From positions 3,596,001-3,660,000 of the forward strand of contig NZ_CP100000.1 in assembly GCF_024138165.1 (NCBI RefSeq): a stretch of DNA of 64,000 nt. Reading direction: 5' to 3'. The translations under genes and the position numbers were made by a program. This DNA comes from Halorussus vallis. Lineage in GTDB: Archaea; Halobacteriota; Halobacteria; Halobacteriales; Haladaptataceae. This document shows, one piece after another, positions 58,152-64,000 of the stretch (position 1 is the stretch's first letter; each line of letters begins with the position of its first letter). The notes beneath the pieces were generated by a model. The model was not told the DNA's origin. It saw only the letters and a list, made by a program, of their open reading frames with translations, and did no database searches.

Positions 58152-59411
58152 ATGCGTCTCGACGAGTTCATCGAAGGTCTCGGGCCGGACGAGGCCGACC
58201 GGAAACGTCGCCTCGCCGAGGAGAAGTCCTACGAGATCCTCGACTACGTCGACAAGTTCGAGAACCGCTTCTCCGAGGTCACGCAGGGCGACTCGCTGTT
58301 CGGAAGCACGTCGCCTTCGGTGTTCGTCGGTCGGTCGAACTACCCGAACGTCTCGACCGGCATCCTCTCGCCCGTGGGAGCGGAAGACCGCGCCGCGGAG
58401 CACGCCGTCTCCGGCGACTGGTACGACCGCGGCCTCGGCATCGACGACGTGCTCCAGTACCGGACGGGACTGCTCAACTCCAACCGGTCGGCGGACGTCG
58501 GCAACGTCAGTGACGCCTGGGACGGCTTCCTCGGCACCCAGCGCGAGGTCGCCATCGCCGACCGACCGGTCGACGTCGAGATCGGACTGTCAAACTCGCT
58601 CGACCTCGACTTCGGCATCGACGACGTGACCTCGCCGACCGGTCCCGCGGCGCGCGCGACCTCCGCCGACCTCGCGGAGAACCCCCACGTCCCGCGCCCG
58701 GTCAAGAAGACCCTGGAGGACGACGACTGGCAGGCCCAGGGCGCAATGACCTACCTCTATCGGCGGGGGTTCGACGTCTACGAGATAAACGACATCCTCT
58801 CGGCGGGCGCGCTCGGCCGCGGCGAGAACCGCCGACTCGTCCCGACCCGGTGGTCCATCACGGCGGTCGACGACACCATCGGCCAGTACCTCCGCGGGCG
58901 AATCCGGACGAACCCGAGCGTCGACGAAACTCAGGTGTGGGTCAACGAGTACGTCGGCAACCGCTACTGGGTGGTCCTCACGCCCGGCCAGTGGGAGTAC
59001 GAACTCGTCGAGATGAAGGCGCCCGGCAGCATCTGGAACCAGGACCCCAACGGCGAGACGTGGATGGGGAGCGCCAGCGAGGGCTTCGAGGGCCGGACGA
59101 AGTACGTCGAGGAGACGGCGGGCGCGTACTACGCCTCCCGACTCGCGGTGCTCGAACACCTCGACTCGGTGGGTCGGCAGGCGAAGTGTCTCGTCCTCCG
59201 GGAGGTTTCGGACGACTACTGGGCGCCGGTCGGCGTCTGGCAGATCCGCGAGAGTGTCCGCAACGCCTTCGACGGCGAGTTCGGCGAGGCCGAGACGTTC
59301 CACGGTGCAGTCCGGGAGATCGTCCCGAACCTCCCGGTGTCGCTGGCGGACCTCCGGCGCAAGTCCGACATGCTCTCCGGACTCCAGGCGAACCTCTCTG
59401 ACTTCTCCTGA
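58152..59411 (+). CDS. nreA: DNA repair protein NreA
   Basis: 419 residues, matching haloarchaeal NreA along its length (MRLDEFIEGLGPDEADRKRR, FGSTSPSVFVGRSNYPNVST, GTQREVAIADRPVDVE, APGSIWNQDPNGETW). The C-terminal GLQANLSDFS is a PIP-box-like motif (Q-x-x-L-x-x-F) expected to bind PCNA, as reported for Nre proteins. Role: response to DNA damage with PCNA; the enzymatic activity is not known. Confidence 0.93.
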   Translation: MRLDEFIEGLGPDEADRKRRLAEEKSYEILDYVDKFENRFSEVTQGDSLFGSTSPSVFVGRSNYPNVSTGILSPVGAEDRAAEHAVSGDWYDRGLGIDDVLQYRTGLLNSNRSADVGNVSDAWDGFLGTQREVAIADRPVDVEIGLSNSLDLDFGIDDVTSPTGPAARATSADLAENPHVPRPVKKTLEDDDWQAQGAMTYLYRRGFDVYEINDILSAGALGRGENRRLVPTRWSITAVDDTIGQYLRGRIRTNPSVDETQVWVNEYVGNRYWVVLTPGQWEYELVEMKAPGSIWNQDPNGETWMGSASEGFEGRTKYVEETAGAYYASRLAVLEHLDSVGRQAKCLVLREVSDDYWAPVGVWQIRESVRNAFDGEFGEAETFHGAVREIVPNLPVSLADLRRKSDMLSGLQANLSDFS

Positions 59412-59482
59412 GAACGGACCTCGTTACGGGCCGACTTCGCGCGAGGAGAAAGCTTACGTCGCTTCCGTCACCAGTGGCGACC

Positions 59483-59749
59483 ATGTTCCCCCTGTTCGGT
59501 CCCGTCCCCGGCGGGATGGAGATGCTGGTCGTCCTCCTCATCGCCGTCCTGCTGTTCGGCCTCCCGCTGGTGCTCCTCGGCGGTCTGTTCTTCACCTACC
59601 GGAGCGTGTCCGACGAGTCGAACGACGAGGTGTCGGCGCTCCGGCGCGAGGTCGACCACCTCCGCGAAGAGGTCGACCGACTCGAAGACGAGGAGCGACG
59701 AGACGACAACCGGCGAGACGCGGACGCGGAACGGAGAGACGGGCGGTAA
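59483..59749 (+). CDS. TatA-like small membrane protein with coiled-coil tail
   Basis: 88 residues from ATG 59483 (MFPLFGPVPGGMEMLVVLL...). The N-terminus PGG-x-E-hydrophobic helix is similar to TatA, but after the helix comes a second hydrophobic stretch and then a charged coiled coil (SALRREVDHLREEVDRLEDE) instead of the amphipathic APH and Gly hinge. It is often annotated as a TatA-type protein, but a true Tat role is doubtful. A GTG 9 nt upstream is an alternative start. Confidence 0.7.
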   Translation: MFPLFGPVPGGMEMLVVLLIAVLLFGLPLVLLGGLFFTYRSVSDESNDEVSALRREVDHLREEVDRLEDEERRDDNRRDADAERRDGR

Positions 59750-59766
59750 TCGGAAGTGCGCCGTAG

Positions 59767-60216
59767 TTACGTCGCGTCGAGGTTCGCCCACGCCTCGTCG
59801 ACGAGCGCACCGGTTTCGGCGACGATGTCCTCCCACTCGTCGTCGTCGGGCGCCATTCCGGCGAGACGCGCTATCTTCATGATACTGACGTGGTAGACCT
59901 TCTGGCGGCCTGGTTCCTCCTGCCAGACCACGACGTTGCAGGGGAATAGCGCGCCGATTTGGTTGCCGCTGGCGTCGAGCGCGCGGTCGGCCATCCCCGG
60001 GTTGCACGCGCCTAGCAGGTGGTAGGGGTCGTGGTCGGCGTCGACCTTCTCGTTGAGCAGTTCCGAGGGCGAGAACTCCGCGGGCATCCCGAACCCGGCG
60101 TCGGTGAACACCTCCCGGACGTGTTCGACGGCCTCCTCGTGGTCCATCTCCAGCGTGGCCTCCTTCTCGCCGATGTCGTCGGCGTCGAGTGCCGTGGGAT
60201 CGATTGGAAGAGACAT
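59767..60216 (-). CDS. DUF302 family protein
   Basis: 149 residues. The DUF302 fold is visible in HLLGACNPGMADRALDAS and GALFPCNVVVWQEEPG. Known relatives include small proteins of sulfur and metal metabolism, and no consensus role exists. It is convergent with the TatA-like gene, 17 nt apart. Confidence 0.8.
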   Translation of the reverse strand: MSLPIDPTALDADDIGEKEATLEMDHEEAVEHVREVFTDAGFGMPAEFSPSELLNEKVDADHDPYHLLGACNPGMADRALDASGNQIGALFPCNVVVWQEEPGRQKVYHVSIMKIARLAGMAPDDDEWEDIVAETGALVDEAWANLDAT

Positions 60217-60286
60217 ACAATACTACCTTCGGTCCGGTCGTTCAAAAACCCGGCCTATTCGGAATCCGACGGATTCCCGGAGCGGC

Positions 60287-60967
60287 CTACAGCGGTATCG
60301 GGAGCCACGACAACCACCGGACCACCTGCTCGGGCGGGAAGAGCGGTTCGTGGAGCACCAGCCAGTCCAGCACGGCGAGTCCGATGCCGTGGGCGACGAC
60401 CGAGGGGAGCAACGACCGGCTCTTGTAATCGACCGCGCCGAACAGCACGTCGGTCGGCGCCGACAGCATCAGTTCGACCGGCGGCTTGTACATGTGGTGG
60501 AACGCGTAGAGGAACGGGCTGATGAACACGCTCTTGAACCCGATTTCACGCACGCCGACGCAGAGCAGGCCGCGGTAGTACGTCTCGGCAGCCAGCGCGA
60601 CGACGAACTGCTTGAGCGCGTGCGGTAGAAACTCACCGAGCGCGGCGCCCGTCTCCCACATCGGGTAGTAGTGTCGAATCGTCGGGAGCGACGAACCCAC
60701 GACGTAGAAGGGAAGCACGAACAGCGAGAGGAGAATCGTGTTCCGCACCGCGGTTCGGTCGATTCGGTAGCCCAGGTCGCGGCCGTGGGAGAGCGCCAGC
60801 GCCGCGGGCGCGAGGATGTAGACCACGGTGTCGCGGACGAGGCGCTCGTTCAGTCCCGAAACGTCCCACGACATCCACGCGACGGTCAGGAGCGCGCCCA
60901 CCACGAGCGAGCGCTGGACCCACGTGAGGCGGGTGACGCCCCGCCGAACCGACTCGACGACCGACAC
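60287..60967 (-). CDS. CPBP-family intramembrane metalloprotease-like protein
   Basis: 226 residues with six or seven helices. The CPBP motifs are AAETYYRGLL (ExxxR; the usual EExxxR has Glu-Thr here), FLYAFHHMYKP (FxxxH) and SVVAHGIGLAV (HxxxN/D, with no Asn/Asp in place). The first Glu and the His are kept, so activity is uncertain. Family members include Rce1-like proteases and bacteriocin-immunity proteins. Its start lies 1 nt from the DUF5789 stop. Confidence 0.75.
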   Translation of the reverse strand: MSVVESVRRGVTRLTWVQRSLVVGALLTVAWMSWDVSGLNERLVRDTVVYILAPAALALSHGRDLGYRIDRTAVRNTILLSLFVLPFYVVGSSLPTIRHYYPMWETGAALGEFLPHALKQFVVALAAETYYRGLLCVGVREIGFKSVFISPFLYAFHHMYKPPVELMLSAPTDVLFGAVDYKSRSLLPSVVAHGIGLAVLDWLVLHEPLFPPEQVVRWLSWLPIPL

Positions 60968-60968
60968 G

Positions 60969-61262
60969 CTACTCGTCTGCGGTCGGTATCGGTCCAGGGC
61001 CGGTGACGGCCCGAATCTCGTTCAGGAACTCCTGGCGGCGCTCGAAGTACGTCTCGTCGGCCTCGGCGAGCAGGTCGGACAGCACGCGCGGGCCGTCGGG
61101 CGTCCGAACCGTCGACTCGCCTTCCTTGCGGTCGATTTCGCTCTTCTGGATGGGCCAGTGGAGTCGCGAAGCCACGCGAGCGAGCGGCGCACCCTCGACG
61201 CGTTCGCCTTCGCCGAGTTCGACGGCGGGTGCTTCCTCTTCTTCCTCGGTATCGTCGGCCAT
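60969..61262 (-). CDS. DUF5789 family protein (second copy)
   Basis: 97 residues (MADDTEEEEEAPAVELGEGE..., then LARVASRLHWPIQKSEIDRK). It is a longer relative of the protein at 5003-5260, with an acidic N-terminus and the same YFERRQEFLNEI helix pair. It directly precedes the CPBP gene and both are leftward, so they form an operon. Function unknown. Confidence 0.7.
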   Translation of the reverse strand: MADDTEEEEEAPAVELGEGERVEGAPLARVASRLHWPIQKSEIDRKEGESTVRTPDGPRVLSDLLAEADETYFERRQEFLNEIRAVTGPGPIPTADE

Positions 61263-61587
61263 ACGACCGATTTCGAATTCCTCCGGATTAGACTTTTCGA
61301 ACCGGACCCCGCCGTCGGCGACGGACCGCGCGGGTGGCATCCGAGGGGAGAGCGCGGCGTCCGAGGAGGGAAACGGACGAGTTACGCGAGTGAGCAAGCG
61401 AGAGACGAGAGGCGGCGTCTCGACGGGACGAGAAGTCGAAAAAGAAGAAGTCGGTCGGACGGCGCGTCGCACCTCCCCTCCGCCGGTCGTCTCGCTGGGG
61501 GTGGGCACCGCGTCGGCGGCGGTTCGATGGCGGCCGTCGAACGGTCGGCCGGCGAGGTCGACGGGGCTGGCGAGGCCGCGGGGGAGG
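61263..61587. other. Gene-free region, purine-rich
   Basis: About 325 nt between the HalOD1 stop and the DUF5789 start. The plus strand is rich in GA repeats (GAGAGACGAGAGG, AAAAAGAAGAAG) and shows no frame of haloarchaeal character. It must hold the promoter of the leftward DUF5789-CPBP unit; an AT-rich stretch near 61266-61292 (TTTCGAATTCCTCCGG, then TTAGACTTTTC) is the best candidate. Confidence 0.4.
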
Positions 61588-61890
61588 CTACTCTTCGACG
61601 ACTACGTTCCCGTCGCTGTAGACGGTCACTTCGTAGTCGAGGAGGGTGAAGACGACGTGGCCGCTACCGCGGGGCATTCCATTGTGACGATCGCTAAATA
61701 AGTTGTCGAGGGCGTCGGGATCGATCTGTTCGTAGAGAGAAGTTCCTAAATTAGCGGGGTCCATGCCGGCGGCCTCCGCGACGGCATCCACGACGATGGA
61801 ACTGAGCGGTTCGGCCGGTTCGCTCGAACGCCGCTGGATGGTGTCGCTGACCGTGCTGTTGGTGTGTGCTTCGGTTAGATTCTCGCTCAT
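61588..61890 (-). CDS. HalOD1 output-domain protein
   Basis: 100 residues. The HalOD1 domain (about 25-95, VVDAVAEAAGMDPANLGTS, LYEQIDPDALDNLF, GHVVFTLLDYEVTVYSDG) is a haloarchaeal signal-output module. Here it stands alone, with no receiver or HTH. A ribosome-binding GGAGGGAG lies 8-15 nt upstream of ATG 61890 and a TTTTTTATAC run farther upstream. Role: probably regulatory. Confidence 0.85.
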   Translation of the reverse strand: MSENLTEAHTNSTVSDTIQRRSSEPAEPLSSIVVDAVAEAAGMDPANLGTSLYEQIDPDALDNLFSDRHNGMPRGSGHVVFTLLDYEVTVYSDGNVVVEE

Positions 61891-62096
61891 TTGATAACTC
61901 CCTCCGTGTGCTCGGAGTACTCATGTTTGCTCCACCCGAGTATAAAAAATCTCCGTTACTGTATTGAATCGGTTGGCGGTCTATCACTATCGGCCTGACG
62001 CCGGCCCGCATCACCGCCGTACCGCCGGAGGAAGCACGACGGTACGAGTGTCTACGGTATCACCGAGACGGCCGCGGTTCGGCGGCGTCCGACCGG

Positions 62097-63380
62097 TCAG
62101 GGTCGCCGCTCCGCGATTTCCTCCACCGCGCCGGCCAGCACGTCGACGCCGATAGCGATCGACGCCTCGTCCACGTCGAACGTGGCGGTGTGGTGGCCGC
62201 CGGGGTGGTCGGTGCCGACGCCGACGTAGGCGGCGAGGCCGCCGTTCTCCTGGACCGCCCGCATCAGGTAGGTCGCGTCCTCGCTCCCCCCGAGGTCGTC
62301 GCGCTCGACCACGTTCTCGACACCGTCGGTTTCGCCCGCGACCTCGCCCACCGCGTCGACGAGCGCCTGGTCGCTTTCGGCGCTCGGCGCCTCCCCGTTC
62401 GTGGTCCGCTCGACCGTACAACCGTGCATCTCCGCGGCAGCGTCGAGCGCGCGCTCGGCGCGGTCTTTCATGTAGTCTTTGAGTTCGGTCGTCTCGCCCC
62501 GGACCTCGCCCTCGATGAACGCCTGCTCCGGGACGATGTTGGTCGCGGTGCCGCCGCCGACCTGGCCCGCGTTGACGCGGGTCGCGCCGTCCTCGTGGCG
62601 CGGGATGGCGTAGAGGTTCTGGACCGCGGTCGCCATCGCCTGGACGGCGTTCTCGCCCTCGTTGGGCTGACCGCCCGCGTGGGCCGGTTCGCCCGAGAAC
62701 TCCGCCCGGAAGTGACTCACCGCGAGGAAGCCGTCGAGTCCCGCGACGATCTCGCCCGTCGGGTGGTCGAGGCCGACGTGCGCGGCGAGCAGGTAGTCGA
62801 CGTCGGCGAGGTGGTCGCTCTCGGCCATCGACTTGCCGCCCGCGATCATCTCCTCGCCCGGCTGGAAGAACACCTTGAACGTCCCCTCGAAGTCGCTGTC
62901 CTTCACCGCTTCGAGGACGCCGATACCGATGGTCGCGTGGGCGTCGTGGCCGCAAGCGTGCATCGCGCCCTCGTTCTCGGAGCGGAAGCCCTCCGCGGCG
63001 GGGACGTGGTCGTCGTCTTCCGACTCCTCGCGGAGCAGGCCGTCGATGTCCACCCGGAGGCCGACGGTCGGTCCCTCGCCGCGTTCGAGGACCGCGACCG
63101 CGCCGGTGTATCCGCCTTCGAGTCGCTCCAGCACCTCGGGGTCGGCGCCCGCCTCGCGGGCCCGTTCGAACCACTCGTCGAGTTCGCCGTCGTCCGGGAC
63201 GGCCATCCGCTCGTCGGCGGCGATGGCGTCCGGGCCGACGTACAGGTCGTCGACGCCCACGCGTTCGAGTTCCTCGACGATTCGCGCGGTCGTGTAGAAC
63301 TCGCGCCACGCCGGTTCGGGGTGTCGGTGCAGGTCGCGTCGCAGGTCCACTAGGCGGTCGCCCGCAGTCTGCTGGCTCAT
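62097..63380 (-). CDS. M20-family amidohydrolase
   Basis: 427 residues from ATG 63378-63380 (MSQQTAGDRLVDLRRDLHRH...). Metal-binding and dimer motifs: HRHPEPAW, VDIDGL, ACGHDAHAT and QPGEEMIAGG, with the lid-domain HAGGQPNEGENAV. Such peptidases (AbgB/Hip-O type) cleave N-acyl amino acids or short amides; the exact substrate is unknown. Contains the Asp/Glu insert SEDDDHVPAAEGF typical of haloarchaeal adaptation. Confidence 0.9.
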   Translation of the reverse strand: MSQQTAGDRLVDLRRDLHRHPEPAWREFYTTARIVEELERVGVDDLYVGPDAIAADERMAVPDDGELDEWFERAREAGADPEVLERLEGGYTGAVAVLERGEGPTVGLRVDIDGLLREESEDDDHVPAAEGFRSENEGAMHACGHDAHATIGIGVLEAVKDSDFEGTFKVFFQPGEEMIAGGKSMAESDHLADVDYLLAAHVGLDHPTGEIVAGLDGFLAVSHFRAEFSGEPAHAGGQPNEGENAVQAMATAVQNLYAIPRHEDGATRVNAGQVGGGTATNIVPEQAFIEGEVRGETTELKDYMKDRAERALDAAAEMHGCTVERTTNGEAPSAESDQALVDAVGEVAGETDGVENVVERDDLGGSEDATYLMRAVQENGGLAAYVGVGTDHPGGHHTATFDVDEASIAIGVDVLAGAVEEIAERRP

Positions 63381-63506
63381 ACCCGTCCGGTGGCGCGCCG
63401 GCGACATAAGTGCTTGAGGCCCGGCAATCGCCTCGGTCCGCCACGACCGACCCCACAGGCGTGACAGACAGTCACGACAGTCAGTTCGAACGCCACCTTT
63501 AGCAGG

Positions 63507-63517
63507 TGATTATTTAT
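63507..63517 (+). promoter_or_regulatory. TATA-like box of the NhaC-type gene
   Basis: ATTATTTATAC (63507-63517) is about 40 nt before ATG 63556. Upstream, GTGACAGACAGTCAC and CGACAGTCAG form a small repeated dyad (about 63459-63483) that could be regulatory. Confidence 0.4.
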
Positions 63518-63555
63518 ACCGATTCTCGATACAGTTGTCGTACAGAGAGCCGAGT

Positions 63556-64000
63556 ATGGCAGACGACGATACACAGGAACGCGCAGTCGAGGCGGAACTG
63601 GCCGACGCCCAGCGGGCGCGCCGGGGGCGTCGAATCGAGTTCTACGGCGGGCCGGCCGCCAGCGCGATTCCCATCGCGCTGTTCATCGCGTGGGCCGTCT
63701 TCCAGAGCGGCCTGATGAGAATCGGCGACACCACCGGCCTGGTCGCGGGGATGCTGGTTTCGCTGATCGTCGGCATGTTCTTCGCGAAGGGCGACTGGAA
63801 GACCTACGCAAACACCATCTTCGAGGGGATGACCCAGCGAGTGGCCGCGACGGCCATCGTGGCCTGGCTCTGGGCGGGCATGTTCGCCGACACCATCCAG
63901 GCCGGCGGCTTCGTCGGCGGTCTGGTGTGGGCGGCCGAGGCGCTGAACGTCGGCGCCGACCTCTTTCCCGCCATCACCTTCCTGCTCGCGGCGCTGTTGG
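63556..64000 (+). CDS. NhaC-type Na+/H+ antiporter, 3' end cut by the window
   Basis: The frame is open to the window end. It starts MADDDTQERAVEAELADAQR, a charged cytosolic tail, then helices IPIALFIAWAVFQSGLM and GLVAGMLVSLIVGMFFAKGD and the NhaC-like TAIVAWLWAGMFADTIQAGG. The last visible bases (LLAALL) are within a further helix. It is likely an Na+/H+ or organic-ion antiporter of the NhaC family, membrane-bound. Confidence 0.85.
   Translation, partial: MADDDTQERAVEAELADAQRARRGRRIEFYGGPAASAIPIALFIAWAVFQSGLMRIGDTTGLVAGMLVSLIVGMFFAKGDWKTYANTIFEGMTQRVAATAIVAWLWAGMFADTIQAGGFVGGLVWAAEALNVGADLFPAITFLLAALL

Overview
The window is a 64-kb piece of chromosome from a haloarchaeon (class Halobacteria). 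The evidence is consistent: the DNA is very GC-rich, the predicted proteins are strongly acidic, many genes have a TATA-like box about 25-32 nt before the start codon (leaderless transcripts), and the gene set is archaeal (TFB, TFS, NAC, Nop10, aIF2-alpha, S27e, L44e, PolX, CetZ, NreA, TadA/TadC-type secretion proteins). Haloarchaea-specific families (DUF5788, DUF5789, DUF5791, DUF6663, HAH_0734, HVO_0758, HalOD1) are also present. I cannot name the genus. The first gene (NYN nuclease) and the last (NhaC-type antiporter) are cut by the window edges.

Layout. 1-9.6 kb: housekeeping and nucleic-acid genes (NYN, PUA protein, NAC-TrmI pair, formyltransferase-like protein, TFS, FAD oxidoreductase, PIN plus phosphoesterase pair, UspA, HTH regulator). 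9.7-15.5 kb: membrane J-protein, DUF7344-like protein, the translation operon L44e-S27e-aIF2alpha-Nop10-PAC2, then a translationally coupled set of four frames of unknown function headed by a 22-codon leader. 15.5-24.5 kb: accessory-looking stretch with a Tat-exported hydrolase, an AT-rich island carrying a tiny membrane peptide coupled to a degenerate M48-type protein, SDR and MFS genes, and unknown membrane proteins. 24.5-40.1 kb: DNA repair and metabolism (Mut7-C, PolX, rhomboid, endonuclease V, ArsA/Get3-like ATPase, GT81-like glycosyltransferase, MFS, HVO_0758 zinc-finger micro-protein, aldo-keto reductase, DHH phosphoesterase). 40.2-50.1 kb: a nearly 10-kb leftward cluster of eight tightly packed genes for a Tad-like type IV filament or secretion machine, divergent from a CetZ tubulin. 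51-64 kb: phosphodiesterase, a DHH paralogue that has lost its catalytic residues, pyrophosphatase, PadR regulator, RNase HI, TFB, NreA, small membrane proteins, a HalOD1 protein, an M20 amidohydrolase and the NhaC-type antiporter.

How genes work together. The clearest multi-gene system is 50087->40190: coiled-coil protein, membrane-anchored protein, secretion ATPase, two-domain TadC-like platform, then four membrane-anchored proteins. Three of those four begin with a pilin/TadE-like Arg-Gly/Ala plus hydrophobic segment. Three transcription units inside it start from the same 34-nt promoter module. The second unusual signal is a set of long perfect or near-perfect palindromes (arms of 15-24 bp, spacers of 0-10 nt), unrelated in sequence to each other. 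Many lie at gene ends, where they may act as terminators, but several lie inside genes, often in poorly constrained linkers, including the longest, inside the TadC-like gene.
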